Below are positions 1-9,959 of a DNA stretch of 42,892 nucleotides, in pieces. The translations under genes were made by a program, and so were the position numbers. Source of the DNA: Gemmatimonas sp. GTDB taxonomy: Bacteria > Gemmatimonadota > Gemmatimonadetes > Gemmatimonadales > Gemmatimonadaceae. The notes beneath the pieces are model-generated. The model was not told the DNA's origin and did not search any database. It was given only the letters and a program-made list of their open reading frames with translations. Location of the stretch: contig PNKF01000003.1 in assembly GCA_013822285.1 (NCBI GenBank), positions 1-42,892 of the forward strand. Direction: 5' to 3'. How positions within the stretch are numbered: the stretch's first letter is position 1; each line of letters opens with the position of its first letter.

Positions 1-531
1 GCGCCGTCGGTGGCCTGGGTGATCTCGGTGGGCTTCAACCTGCTGATGCTCATCCTCTGGTGGAGCGACTTCGGCAAGCCGCAGGCTCTCGAAGGCAAGG
101 CCGCGGAGAAGAAGCTCGAGCGCGCGCTCAGCGTGGCGAGCCGCACCGGGACGTTCATCGCGAAGATGGACGACGAAGTGCTGAAGTCGATGTCTCCCGA
201 GCAACTCGAAGCCCTCGCCGACCGGGCCTGGCGGCGGCGCAAGCGCAACGACCCCGACCTCGCGGAGGAGGACTCGGAGCCGGAGCAGGCGCCGCGCTAC
301 GAACGTCTGTTGCGCTTGCGCACCGCCGACGTCGAGCGCGCCCGCGCACTCTGCGAACCGCTCTTCCCCTCCCTGTTCTCCCAGTGGAAGTTTCTCGGCA
401 GCGTACGAGAGAATGACATCCGTGTGATCGAGTACGGCGTCTCCCTCGCCCCGACCGTGACTGCCGGCGTCGTCTCCGACGACCTCGGCCGACTCCCCGA
501 TTCGCCGCTGCGCGGCGTGGAATTGCGATGA
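1..531 (+). CDS. C-terminal part of a DUF4956-like membrane protein (5' partial)
   Basis: Reading frame is open to the left window edge. It has a hydrophobic segment (VAWVISVGFNLLMLILWWSDFGK) followed by a soluble tail. The stop overlaps the next start (ATGA at 528-531). The family call is tentative and rests partly on the CotH-like neighbour. Confidence 0.5.
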   Translation, partial: APSVAWVISVGFNLLMLILWWSDFGKPQALEGKAAEKKLERALSVASRTGTFIAKMDDEVLKSMSPEQLEALADRAWRRRKRNDPDLAEEDSEPEQAPRYERLLRLRTADVERARALCEPLFPSLFSQWKFLGSVRENDIRVIEYGVSLAPTVTAGVVSDDLGRLPDSPLRGVELR

Positions 532-1559
532 TCTTGCGTGCCCTGTCCGTCCTGACGCTCGCGCTGCTTGGCGCCACGCCCCTCCGCGCCCAGCCGCTCT
601 TTCGTGAACAGGCACCGATCACGGTGACGATCACGACGAACCTGCGCGACCTCACGCGCGAGCGCGATTCGACGCGCCTGCGCTGGTTCGGCGCGGAGAT
701 GCGGTACATGGATGAGGCGGGCGCGGAGCGGAAGCTCGCCGTCGAAGTGCGCGCGCGCGGACATTTCCGTCGGCAGTCCAGCAACTGCACCTTCCCGCCG
801 CTGTTCCTCCGCGCCGAGCGCGACGTGCGCGACAGCAGCCTGCTGCAGGGCAATCCGCGACTCAAGATCGTCACGCCCTGCCGCCCGGCGAGCGCCGAGT
901 ACCAGCAGTACATCTTCACCGAGTACAAGGCCTACCGCTCCTACGCGGTCATCGACTCCATCCATCATCGGGTGCGCCTCGCCAACATCACGTATGTCGA
1001 CTCCCTGAACCGCGTACGGCCGATCGCGGTCACGGCCTTCTTCATGGAGACCGACGAGGAAGTCGGCGACGAGCACCACCTGGAAGTCTTCGAGCAGCAG
1101 GGTGCGCTCTGGGACGTGTTCGATGGACCGCACATCGACCGCATCTCGCTCTGGGAGTACGCCATCGGCAACACCGACTGGTCGGTGTCGGCCTTGCACA
1201 ACATCGTGATGTTCCGCGATTCGCTCGGCGGGTATCGTCCCGTGGCTTACGACTTCGACTGGACGGGGCTCGTGAATCCCCGCTACGCGTTCCCCAACAC
1301 GACCCTCGGCATTCGCAGCGTGCGCCAGCGCCTGCATCGCGGTCCCTGCCGCAGCGCCGCGGAATGGGAGCCGACGCTTGGGCACTACCGTGCGCGGCGC
1401 GCGGTCCTGGACAGCATCTGGTCGACGCCGGAACCCGGCCAGGACCCGAAGCGCCTCGAGGAAGCCAAGCGCTACCTCGACGAATTCTGGCGGGTGATCG
1501 ACGATCCGCGGGAGTTCAAGCGCGAGGTCATCGACCGCTGTCAGCGCATCGGCAACTAG
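528..1559 (+). CDS. Secreted CotH-kinase-like protein
   Basis: 343 aa with a signal peptide (MILRALSVLTLALLGATPLRAQ). Motifs GNTDWSVSALHN and VAYDFDWTGLVNPRYA resemble the catalytic region of CotH-like kinases. Confidence 0.55.
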   Translation: MILRALSVLTLALLGATPLRAQPLFREQAPITVTITTNLRDLTRERDSTRLRWFGAEMRYMDEAGAERKLAVEVRARGHFRRQSSNCTFPPLFLRAERDVRDSSLLQGNPRLKIVTPCRPASAEYQQYIFTEYKAYRSYAVIDSIHHRVRLANITYVDSLNRVRPIAVTAFFMETDEEVGDEHHLEVFEQQGALWDVFDGPHIDRISLWEYAIGNTDWSVSALHNIVMFRDSLGGYRPVAYDFDWTGLVNPRYAFPNTTLGIRSVRQRLHRGPCRSAAEWEPTLGHYRARRAVLDSIWSTPEPGQDPKRLEEAKRYLDEFWRVIDDPREFKREVIDRCQRIGN

Positions 1560-1610
1560 GCCGGCGGTCCTGCGAGCAGCACGCCTGCCGCAGCGGGCGC
1601 TGCGCTTCGA

Positions 1611-3707
1611 TCAGTCGTCCACGTCGCGGAGACACTCCAACACCGCGCGCCCGAACTTGTCGAGGCGCGCGGGCCCGACGCCGCTGACCTGGGCAAGTTG
1701 CGCGAGCGATTCCGGGTTCGCCTGCGCGATGCCGCGCAATGCCCGGTCGGGGAAGATCACGTAGGCCGGGACTTCCTCCTCCTTCGCGAGCGCGCTGCGC
1801 ATGACCTTGAGCGCGTCGAAGCGGGCGATGGCCTCGCGTGACAGCGGCGGCTCGGTGGCGCCGCCGCGACCGGCCGACGCAGTGACCCTCCCCGCCGTCC
1901 CGCGCTCGCTGCCGCTGCCGCCGCGCGAGCCCCGACTCCGCGAGCTCGGCGCCGACGCCACGCGCTGCTCACGCACGATGCCGAGACACACGTCGCAGTT
2001 GTCGCAGCGTGGCTTCGCGGCGGGATCGCCGAAGTAGCGCAGCACGAAGCCGCGTCGGCAGTACTTGGTGTAGGCATACTGCTGCACGGCCTCGAGCTTT
2101 CGCAGCTCGCCCTGGCGGCGCCGATCGAGCCCGGCCCAGTCGATCGGCCAATCCTGCAGCGCACGCGTCGCATCGGTGAGCGTCAGGCCCTCGCCGAGGC
2201 GCTTCCACACGACCATCTGCCGCTCCTGCAGGGCATCCAGCAACTGCATGGCGCCCATCGCGCCACCGACGCCCGGCGGTGCCGCGTCGAGGTCGGCGAC
2301 GATGCCCTTGTGGAAGTCGCCGCGCGCGCGCTTCCAGAGTGAGCGCAACAGCGCCAACTCGAGGCCGTGCGCCTGCTCGTTCAGCTCCGCCTTCAAGCGT
2401 TCCGGCGCCGCGAGCAGCCGCACCTGCGCGTGTGTGCGCGAGGCGTCCGCGACGGCGAGCGCCCCGCCACGCTGCAGGATCCGCACGGCCGACTCCGCTT
2501 CGCGGTCGCTGACCTTGCCCCGCGCGGTGGCCGCAAGCTCGGCGGCCGTTGCATCGACCAGCCCGTCGCGGTCGGCGCGTTTGACCAGCGCGTCGTAGAC
2601 CGCCGCGACCGTCTCGCGCGCCGGGAGGGCGCCATTGATGAAGAACTCGTGCGTGAAGCGATCCGGGAACGCGTGCAGCAGGATGGCCGTCGCCGGCTGC
2701 CGATCGCGACCGGCGCGCCCCGCCTCCTGGTAGTACGCCTCCAGCGTCCCCGGCATGGAGAAGTGCACGACCAGCCGCACGTTCGGCTTGTCGATGCCCA
2801 TGCCGAAGGCGTTCGTCGCGACGATGATGCGTACGCGCTCGCTCATGAACGCGTCCTGCACGTCCGCGCGATGCTCGTCGTCCAGCCCGGCGTGATAGCC
2901 TAGGGCCGGCAACTTGGCCTTCGTGAGGAGCTGGGCGATGCGTTCGACCGACTTGCGGGTGCTGGCGTAGACGATGGCCACGCCCTCGCGATGCTCCGCC
3001 AGATGCTCGCGCAGCAGCTCCACGAGCGCTTCGTCCTTGGCGGCGTCGTTCTTGGTCGGCAGCACATGGTACGAGAGATTCGTGCGATCGAAGCCCGTGA
3101 TCACGACGGTCGGATCGCGCAGCTCAAGCTGTCGCGCGATGTCGTCGCGCACCTCTGGGGTTGCCGTCGCCGTCAACGCGACCGTCGGCGGATCACCGAG
3201 TCGCTTGCGGACGTCCTTGACGCGCAGGTAGGACGGGCGGAAGTCGTGCCCCCATTCGCTGATGCAGTGCGCCTCGTCGATGGCCAGCAGCGTGACCCCG
3301 ATGTCGCGCAAGCGCTCCGCCGTGCGGCCTAGGTCGAAGCGCTCGGGCGCGACGTACAGCAGCTTGATCTCGCCGCGCTGCACGGCGGCCATGCGCGCAC
3401 TGACCTCTGCCGGCGACAGCGTGCTGTTGACGAAGGCGGCCGCGATGCCCCGGGCGACCAGGGCGTCCACCTGATCCTTCATCAACGAGATGAGCGGCGA
3501 AATGACGACGGTGAGCCCGTCCAGCACCAAGGCCGGGACCTGATAACACAGCGATTTGCCGCCGCCGGTGGGAAGGATCACCAGCGTATCGCGACCCTCC
3601 AGCACGCTGGAGACCGCTTCGGTTTGGCCAGGACGGAAGTCCGGATAACCGAAGCGTTCGAGGAGCAGCGTGCGGGCCGCGTCGAGTCGTGGAGAGGAAG
3701 GCGCCAT
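1611..3707 (-). CDS. recQ: ATP-dependent DNA helicase RecQ
   Basis: Motifs FRPGQTEAV, LPTGGGKSLCYQVPAL, DEAHCISEWGHDFRPSY, TATATPEV, QEAGRAGRD; zinc-binding Cys cluster; C-terminal HRDC-like segment. The start is taken at MAPSSPRLD rather than the upstream ORF start. Confidence 0.95.
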   Translation of the reverse strand: MAPSSPRLDAARTLLLERFGYPDFRPGQTEAVSSVLEGRDTLVILPTGGGKSLCYQVPALVLDGLTVVISPLISLMKDQVDALVARGIAAAFVNSTLSPAEVSARMAAVQRGEIKLLYVAPERFDLGRTAERLRDIGVTLLAIDEAHCISEWGHDFRPSYLRVKDVRKRLGDPPTVALTATATPEVRDDIARQLELRDPTVVITGFDRTNLSYHVLPTKNDAAKDEALVELLREHLAEHREGVAIVYASTRKSVERIAQLLTKAKLPALGYHAGLDDEHRADVQDAFMSERVRIIVATNAFGMGIDKPNVRLVVHFSMPGTLEAYYQEAGRAGRDRQPATAILLHAFPDRFTHEFFINGALPARETVAAVYDALVKRADRDGLVDATAAELAATARGKVSDREAESAVRILQRGGALAVADASRTHAQVRLLAAPERLKAELNEQAHGLELALLRSLWKRARGDFHKGIVADLDAAPPGVGGAMGAMQLLDALQERQMVVWKRLGEGLTLTDATRALQDWPIDWAGLDRRRQGELRKLEAVQQYAYTKYCRRGFVLRYFGDPAAKPRCDNCDVCLGIVREQRVASAPSSRSRGSRGGSGSERGTAGRVTASAGRGGATEPPLSREAIARFDALKVMRSALAKEEEVPAYVIFPDRALRGIAQANPESLAQLAQVSGVGPARLDKFGRAVLECLRDVDD

Positions 3708-3781
3708 CGTCACGCCGAAGGATAGCGACAGGGGCCACGCCTCCGGCATCGCCGATTCGCAAATGCAGTATCTTCCACGCC

Positions 3782-6415
3782 GTGCGTATTCCGCTTTTCG
3801 TTTCCGCCTCCGGTATCCTCGTCATCCTCGCGCTGGGCTTGGCGTGGACCTTCCGGGAGTTGGGCGTCACCTACGAGCGCCGGTACGTGCGGGCCTGGTA
3901 CCGCTCATGGTTTGCCTTGGCCGGCTACGCGCTCTTCGCGGCACTCGCGCTCTTGGCCGTGAACGTGCCGGCCCTGGCGCCGCTGCGAACCGTCTTCTCG
4001 CTCGGATCGATGGTCGCGGCATATGTCCATATGCGCGCGCTCTTGGTGGGCATGCAGGACCTCTGCGCCGGCGAGCGACCGGCGTCGGCCTGGCCGCTGC
4101 GCATCGTGTCGCTGCTGATGCTGGCGGCGGGAACCATCGCGCTTGTGCCCACCGCCTCGCGCTCCGACGCGGCGATGTCGCTCTACCTCGTCCGCATCGC
4201 GCTGCTGGCCTTGGCCTGGGCACTGGCCTACGGCACCGCAGGGCTGTTGTTGCTCGGCCGCGCAGCGGGGACCTCCGCCCTCGGGCGTTCCGTCCTCTAT
4301 TCGAATCTCTTCGCCTACGCGGCGCTTCGCTTCATCGAACCGAGTGCGCACTTCGTCGGCCCCGCCCCGATCCTCGCCCAGGTGTTGACCTTCGGCGGCT
4401 TGCCGCTGCTCGTCGGCGTGGGTGCCGGCATGCTGATCACGCTGCTCGAGGTCGAGCGCTCGCGTGCCCTCGAGGCGGCCAACGCCCGCAGCATTGCGGA
4501 ACGTAGCGCCACGGAGTCCGAAGCCACGCTCGCCGCCGCGCTTGCCACGAGCACCGACCCGGTGTTCATCGTGAATCGCGACGGGACCCTGGCCTCGGCC
4601 AACCGACGCTTCATTGAACTGGTCGCCCAGGCCACCGGTCTCGTCGTCGCCCCCGGCATGTCGCTCGATGCGTTCATGGACGATCCGACGCGTGCGTTCT
4701 GGGAGGACGCGCTGCCGCCGGTGCTCGCGGGTGAGCCGGTCGTCCGCCGCAAGAGCTTCCGGTTCGCGAGCCAGTCCGAGCCACGCGCCTTCGCCGTGCG
4801 CTTCACGCCCGTGCGCGAGGGCAACAGCGTCATCGGCGCGCTCGTGGTGGCCCACGACACGACCGAAGAAGAGCGCCTGCGTCACGAGATGCAGCGCCGC
4901 GAGGAGTGGTTCCGCTCGCTGATCGAGAACGCCAGCGACATGATCTTCCAAGTCACGGGCGACGCGCTGATCGAGTACGCGAGTCCTTCCGTCGACCGCA
5001 TCCTCGGTTACGACCACACGCAGATGATCGGACGCACGGGGTTCGACTTCATGCACCCCGATGACGTGCCGACGATCGCCGACGCCCTGCGCCGCTCGCT
5101 CAACCACGACGATTCGGTGCCGACGGTGGTCCCGCTGCGCGCCCGCAACATTCACGGTGACTACATCCCGCTCGAAGGCGTCTCGCGTCCCTACGTCGAA
5201 CGCGATGGCAGCGAGCGGCTCATCGTCGCCCTGCGTGACGTGCGCGAGCGCCAGCGCCTCGAGGACGAGCTCACCGGGGCACGGCGTCTCGAGGCCATCG
5301 GACGCCTCGCTGGCGGCGTGGCGCACGACTTCAACAACCTGCTGACCGCGGTCGCCGGCAACGTGACGCTGCTCAAGCTCAAGACCACCGAGCAAAGCGG
5401 CGTCGCGGAGCACCTCGTCGAGATCGAGCACTCGGTGCAGCGCGGGGCCGAACTCACGCGGCGGCTCCTCGCCTTCGCTCGCCAACAGCGCATCGAGCCG
5501 CGCATCCTGCACATCCCCACGCAGCTCGCGGACCTCGATCGCCTGCTGCGCCGGCTCCTCGGCGACGGCATTCTCGTCGATGTCGATGTCCCCGGCAGCC
5601 TGTGGTCGATCCGCGCCGACGCGACGGCCTTTGAGCAGATCCTCGTCAACCTTGCCGTGAACTCCCGCGACGCGATGCCGCAGGGCGGCACGTTCCGCGT
5701 CGCGGGCCAGAACGTCACGGTCGGTGCCAGCGGGCGCGAGTCGCTGAACCTCACGACGGGCGACTGGGTGCAACTCGTCGTCGAGGACACCGGCAGCGGC
5801 ATCCCGGCGGAGCTGCTCGGACGCATCTTCGAACCGTTCTTCACCACCAAGGCGGACCACGGTGGCACGGGCCTTGGCCTGGCCACGGTGTACGGTGCCG
5901 TCACGCAGATGGGTGGCCAAGTGCGTGTGGACTCGACCATCGGGCGTGGTACGAAGTTCACGATGTTCTTCCCGCGTGTGGTGGCGCCCCATGAGACGGC
6001 GGCGCCGGCGCCGAAGGCGGCGCTCCCGCGCGCCAAGCCCGGCGAAGTGGTGCTCTTGATGGAAGATGAGCCGCCGGTCCGCGAAGTCACCGCCAAGCTG
6101 CTGCGTCGACTCGGCTACGAGGTCCTTACCGCCGTCGACGGCGAATCTGGCGTGGAGATCTCCGACGCGCGCGCGGAGCCGATCTCGATCGTCGTGAGCG
6201 ACATCGTGATGCCAGGCATCCACGGCGACGTCGCCTGCGCGCGCATCCGCGAGCGTCGACCGACGGTGCCGGTGCTGTTCATTTCAGGCTTCAGCCAAGA
6301 GGCGCTACGCTGGCAGCACGGCATGCCTGCCGGCGCGCGCCTGCTTGGAAAGCCCTTCACGCTCGACGACCTTGCACTCAGCGTGCGTGAATTGATCGAC
6401 GGCGCACAGCCCTAG
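3782..6415 (+). CDS. Membrane-anchored PAS hybrid sensor histidine kinase with C-terminal receiver domain
   Basis: N-terminal TM helices, two PAS-like regions, H-box GRLAGGVAHDFNNLLT, N/G boxes (NLAVNSRDAMP, DTGSGIP, GGTGLGLATVYG), receiver (MEDEPPVREV, VVSDIVMPGIHG). GTG start chosen to avoid overlap with recQ. Confidence 0.92.
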   Translation: MRIPLFVSASGILVILALGLAWTFRELGVTYERRYVRAWYRSWFALAGYALFAALALLAVNVPALAPLRTVFSLGSMVAAYVHMRALLVGMQDLCAGERPASAWPLRIVSLLMLAAGTIALVPTASRSDAAMSLYLVRIALLALAWALAYGTAGLLLLGRAAGTSALGRSVLYSNLFAYAALRFIEPSAHFVGPAPILAQVLTFGGLPLLVGVGAGMLITLLEVERSRALEAANARSIAERSATESEATLAAALATSTDPVFIVNRDGTLASANRRFIELVAQATGLVVAPGMSLDAFMDDPTRAFWEDALPPVLAGEPVVRRKSFRFASQSEPRAFAVRFTPVREGNSVIGALVVAHDTTEEERLRHEMQRREEWFRSLIENASDMIFQVTGDALIEYASPSVDRILGYDHTQMIGRTGFDFMHPDDVPTIADALRRSLNHDDSVPTVVPLRARNIHGDYIPLEGVSRPYVERDGSERLIVALRDVRERQRLEDELTGARRLEAIGRLAGGVAHDFNNLLTAVAGNVTLLKLKTTEQSGVAEHLVEIEHSVQRGAELTRRLLAFARQQRIEPRILHIPTQLADLDRLLRRLLGDGILVDVDVPGSLWSIRADATAFEQILVNLAVNSRDAMPQGGTFRVAGQNVTVGASGRESLNLTTGDWVQLVVEDTGSGIPAELLGRIFEPFFTTKADHGGTGLGLATVYGAVTQMGGQVRVDSTIGRGTKFTMFFPRVVAPHETAAPAPKAALPRAKPGEVVLLMEDEPPVREVTAKLLRRLGYEVLTAVDGESGVEISDARAEPISIVVSDIVMPGIHGDVACARIRERRPTVPVLFISGFSQEALRWQHGMPAGARLLGKPFTLDDLALSVRELIDGAQP

Positions 6416-8919
6416 ACTGCGCGCGCGAAGTGTCCGCGGGTGAAGGCATCGCCGACGACTTCACGCGGACGCCGCGAGGGCGTGGCCCCACGCGCCGTGG
6501 CATCGAGGGCGTCCCGATACGCGGCGACGCGCTCCGCCACCTGGTCACCGGGCACGTTGAACACGAGGCGATAGCGGCGGATGCCCATCTGCCACAGACG
6601 CGGCAGGAACTCGCTGCCTTCTACCGGTCGCGAGTGCAGCAACCGATTCCGGCAGGCGTAGTCGGTGGCGACGGGGAACTCATAGCCCGCCGGATCGGTC
6701 AGTCTCGTGTCGGTGTGCCGCTTCGTGCAGAGATCGCGGCAATGCGTCGGCGTGCGGTCGAAGGCCGCGCTGAGCACACAGTGCTCCAGCGTCATGCCTT
6801 CCGGACGCCCGTGCAGGAACACCTCGAACCCCGCGCCCTCCCACGGCGCGACCACATCGGCGATCTCATCGGCCGTGAGCTCCACCGAGGGCGTGATTCC
6901 ACTGGCTCCGAGGGCGAACATCTCACGCGCCGTGGCGACATTGAACACGTTCGTCGCGTAATCGGCGCGCACGTCGCGGCCGGACGCCGACAATTCGGCG
7001 AGCAAGCCGAGGTGGCCGCTGAGCAGCGGCGTCCCAAGCGCGAGCCACTTGTCGAGCTTCTTCCGCTCTTCTGGCCGCACGATGGTCGGCAAGCGCAACC
7101 GGAATCGCTTGCCCGCCGCCGCGACGCGTTGCGCCAATGCCGCGACCTGCGACACGGGCGGGAACGGATGGCGCAGGAATGGATCGAGCACGACCTCGTC
7201 GGCACCGGCCGCGATCGCCGCGTCGGCGTCTTCGATGCGCCAGACTTCCGCCACGAGCTCCGCGCTTCGCGCCTCGACACGTACGTCGGCCGTGGGGGGC
7301 AGCAGCGCGGCCTGTGCGACGACGCCATCAATCGCCTGCTCGATCCGCGCACGCCGCTCGGCCAGCTCGGCGTCGTGCTCCCAGCCCAGCTGCTGACTGA
7401 GCTGGTCCGTGGCCTCTTGGCGCAGGCGATTCAACTCGCTGACCGGCAAGAACAGTCCCGGCGCGAGCCCAGCCGCATCGAGCTGGTTCAAGACGAACGG
7501 CGACTCCCCGAGCCGCCCGAACTGTTCGCGAAGCTGCCCCAGGTCCAAGGCGCGCTTCTGCGCCGCCGACAGCGGCAGTTCACTGCGCAGCTCGACTTGC
7601 TGATCGCCGGCCGTGAAGATGGCCTTCAGGGGGCCACCCGCCGAGCCGAAGCAGCGCACGTCGAGGCCGATGCGCCGACGTCGGCCCTGTCCCATGCCGG
7701 CGAAGGTCGCGCGCGCCGACTCCAACAACGAGACCTGCGCGTTGCGCACGACCGTCCAGCCCACCGGTACCGCGCGGCGGGCCTTGATGGCCTGACGCCA
7801 GATACCGTCGCGCTGCGTCACGGTGCGCACGGGGCCCGCCGAGAAACCGACGCTCTCCAAATGACCACCCGCGGGCGGCTCGAAGCCCAAGCCATCGCGC
7901 TCGGCAATCGGGGCGCGGACATCGACGATCACTTCATCGCCTTCCATGGCGACGACCGTGCCGAGCTCAAGTCCGCGATTGTCGGGCTGCGTGCGGGTGA
8001 TGTACTCACGCCCTTCGCGACCACCATACATGCCGCCCGTGAAGCCGCGCGAGAAGATCTGCACCAAGGGCTGCACTTCCTCGAAGGTCGGCTCCGCGAA
8101 GGTCCCTCGTTCCACGCGCTGCAGGAACTCGCGATAGCCCTTGGTCACCGTGGCCACGAACTCGGGCTTCTTCTTGCGTCCTTCGATCTTGAGACAGCCG
8201 ACGCCAGCGGCGGCGATTTCCGGCAGATGCTCCCAAGCCCCGAGGTCCTTGGCGGAAATCAGGTAGCCGCGATCGAGCTCCTCACCGCTCGCGGCATCGC
8301 GCAGCACGTAATCCTTGCGGCAGCTCTGGGCACAGGATCCGCGGTTCGCGCTCCGCTCGGAGATCATGCCCGACATGTAGCACTGCCCACTGTAGCTGAT
8401 GCAGAGCGCACCATGCACGAAGGTCTCGAGGCCGAGCCCCGGGACCGCGGCGCGGATCTCACGGATGTCGTCGAGCGAGTTCTCACGCGCCAACACGATG
8501 CGTTCGATGCCCAACCCCTGCATCACCTTGGCACCGCTGGCGTCGTGCACCGTGAGCTGGGTGCTGCCGTGGATCTCGAAGCCCGGGTACACGGCCTGGA
8601 TCATCCGGATGAGGCCGATATCCTGCACGATGGCGGCGTCGATGCCGCGGTCGATGCACTCGCCGAGGTACTCGAGCGCTTCGGCCATCTCGTGCGGCTT
8701 GATCAGGATGTTGAGCGTGAGGTAGATCCGCGCGCCGCGCTCATGGGCGATCAGGCAAGCCTGTTCGAGCTCATCGAGCGAGAGCTGCGCCCCGTCGTCA
8801 CGCGCGTTGAACTTGGAGGCCCCGCAATAGACGGCGTTGGCGCCATTGGCGACGGCGGCACGCACGGCGTCGAGCGAGCCAGCGGGAGCGAGCAGTTCGG
8901 GGACGGGAATCTTGGCCAC
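6412..8919 (-). CDS. U32 family peptidase / RlhA-YhbU-like protein
   Basis: MAKIPVPELLAPAGSLDAVRAAVANGANAVYCG; FVHGALCISYSGQCYMSGMISERSANRGSCAQSCR signature of U32 proteins; GTG start. Confidence 0.92.
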   Translation of the reverse strand: MAKIPVPELLAPAGSLDAVRAAVANGANAVYCGASKFNARDDGAQLSLDELEQACLIAHERGARIYLTLNILIKPHEMAEALEYLGECIDRGIDAAIVQDIGLIRMIQAVYPGFEIHGSTQLTVHDASGAKVMQGLGIERIVLARENSLDDIREIRAAVPGLGLETFVHGALCISYSGQCYMSGMISERSANRGSCAQSCRKDYVLRDAASGEELDRGYLISAKDLGAWEHLPEIAAAGVGCLKIEGRKKKPEFVATVTKGYREFLQRVERGTFAEPTFEEVQPLVQIFSRGFTGGMYGGREGREYITRTQPDNRGLELGTVVAMEGDEVIVDVRAPIAERDGLGFEPPAGGHLESVGFSAGPVRTVTQRDGIWRQAIKARRAVPVGWTVVRNAQVSLLESARATFAGMGQGRRRRIGLDVRCFGSAGGPLKAIFTAGDQQVELRSELPLSAAQKRALDLGQLREQFGRLGESPFVLNQLDAAGLAPGLFLPVSELNRLRQEATDQLSQQLGWEHDAELAERRARIEQAIDGVVAQAALLPPTADVRVEARSAELVAEVWRIEDADAAIAAGADEVVLDPFLRHPFPPVSQVAALAQRVAAAGKRFRLRLPTIVRPEERKKLDKWLALGTPLLSGHLGLLAELSASGRDVRADYATNVFNVATAREMFALGASGITPSVELTADEIADVVAPWEGAGFEVFLHGRPEGMTLEHCVLSAAFDRTPTHCRDLCTKRHTDTRLTDPAGYEFPVATDYACRNRLLHSRPVEGSEFLPRLWQMGIRRYRLVFNVPGDQVAERVAAYRDALDATARGATPSRRPREVVGDAFTRGHFARAV

Positions 8920-8959
8920 GGGTGCAATCTAACCGACCCGAGGACCGCCCCGTGCCGGG

Positions 8960-9502
8960 TCAGTCGAGTTCGGCGACCGTCTCCTGGAGCTGCAGCAGGT
9001 GGCGCTCCTCGTGCCGCGCGACCATGAGCAGCCATTGCCAGCCGTTGAAGGCGCCGAAGTAGACATGCTCGTGCTGCACCAACGAGAGGCGAGGCCCGCT
9101 CTCCCGTGCGGCGGCCAGCAACTGCACGCGACCGTCGGCGAGACGGCCGCGCTCGGCCACGAGGTCGATCTGGGCTGGTGGGCGGATGCCTTCCGGAGCC
9201 TCGAGACGACGGCTGCGGTCCAAGAAGGGCACGTGGTCGAGCACCTTCAGCACCGAGTGCGACGAAGGCCCCGGCGGAACCGTGGCCATGGGGCCGATCT
9301 CGGCCGTCTTCATCTCGATGAGCCGGGCCACGGAGCGCTCGACTTTCGCCACGTGCCAGACGATCTGGGCGGCAGTCCAGCGACCGGGGGGCGCGAGATG
9401 TCGCTGGGGTTCGGGGACGGCATCGAGCGCCGCTTCAAACGCGCGCCGCACGCGGCCCAGTTCGGCCTCGAGTACTTCCACCCGCTTGTCGCTGCTCAGC
9501 AT
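8960..9502 (-). CDS. DinB family protein
   Basis: About 180 aa four-helix pattern with W-H (AAQIVWHVAKVE) and C-terminal HEERHLLQL metal-binding-like motifs. Confidence 0.8.
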   Translation of the reverse strand: MLSSDKRVEVLEAELGRVRRAFEAALDAVPEPQRHLAPPGRWTAAQIVWHVAKVERSVARLIEMKTAEIGPMATVPPGPSSHSVLKVLDHVPFLDRSRRLEAPEGIRPPAQIDLVAERGRLADGRVQLLAAARESGPRLSLVQHEHVYFGAFNGWQWLLMVARHEERHLLQLQETVAELD

Positions 9503-9602
9503 GCGGGGAATCTTGAGCCGTCGGGGCGGCGGAACAAGGGCGAGCCCACACCGGCGAAACTGAACGTCGGCGCTGGGCGTACGGTCTCACAAGGAGGCGA
9601 CA

Positions 9603-9890
9603 ATGTTTGGATTTCTCTCGATGGTGATCGCGCTGGGCGCCGCATGGTTCGGCTACGGGACCGCCCGTCGCTTCGTCCGCGACCGACTGCGCTACGTGGA
9701 TGGGGCCCTGACCAGCGGCGCTGCGATCGTCGCCGGCGTCGGGGCCACCCTAGTCGCCTGGCCGATCGCTTGGCTCCTGCCGCTGGTGACGGGCGGTACG
9801 GCACTGGCATTCGGCATTGCGGTGGGGCTCGGGGCCCGGGCCGGCGCTTCCGACGTGAAGCACGGGTACCGCATCACCAGTGGAAGCTGA
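9603..9890 (+). CDS. Small membrane protein, hypothetical
   Basis: 95 aa, hydrophobic helices, preceded by a strong Shine-Dalgarno (aaggaggcgacaATG). Confidence 0.65.
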   Translation: MFGFLSMVIALGAAWFGYGTARRFVRDRLRYVDGALTSGAAIVAGVGATLVAWPIAWLLPLVTGGTALAFGIAVGLGARAGASDVKHGYRITSGS

Positions 9891-9902
9891 GGGACCGATA
9901 GG

Positions 9903-9938
9903 AAACGCGGCCCGAATCAGACGATCCGGGCCGCGTTT
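9903..9938. terminator. Intrinsic terminator-like hairpin between convergent genes
   Basis: Perfect 12-bp inverted repeat AAACGCGGCCCG (9903-9914) / CGGGCCGCGTTT (9927-9938), 12-nt loop, T run on the + strand and corresponding T run on the - strand. Lies between + stop at 9890 and - stop at 9960. Confidence 0.85.
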
Positions 9939-9959
9939 TCATTGCCCTGCCCTTGTTGC

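Noticed and set aside
3905-6223. 772-aa minus-strand ORF
   Set aside because: Antisense to the hybrid histidine kinase, which has clear catalytic motifs on the plus strand.
6430-9027. 865-aa plus-strand ORF
   Set aside because: Antisense to the well-supported U32 peptidase gene.
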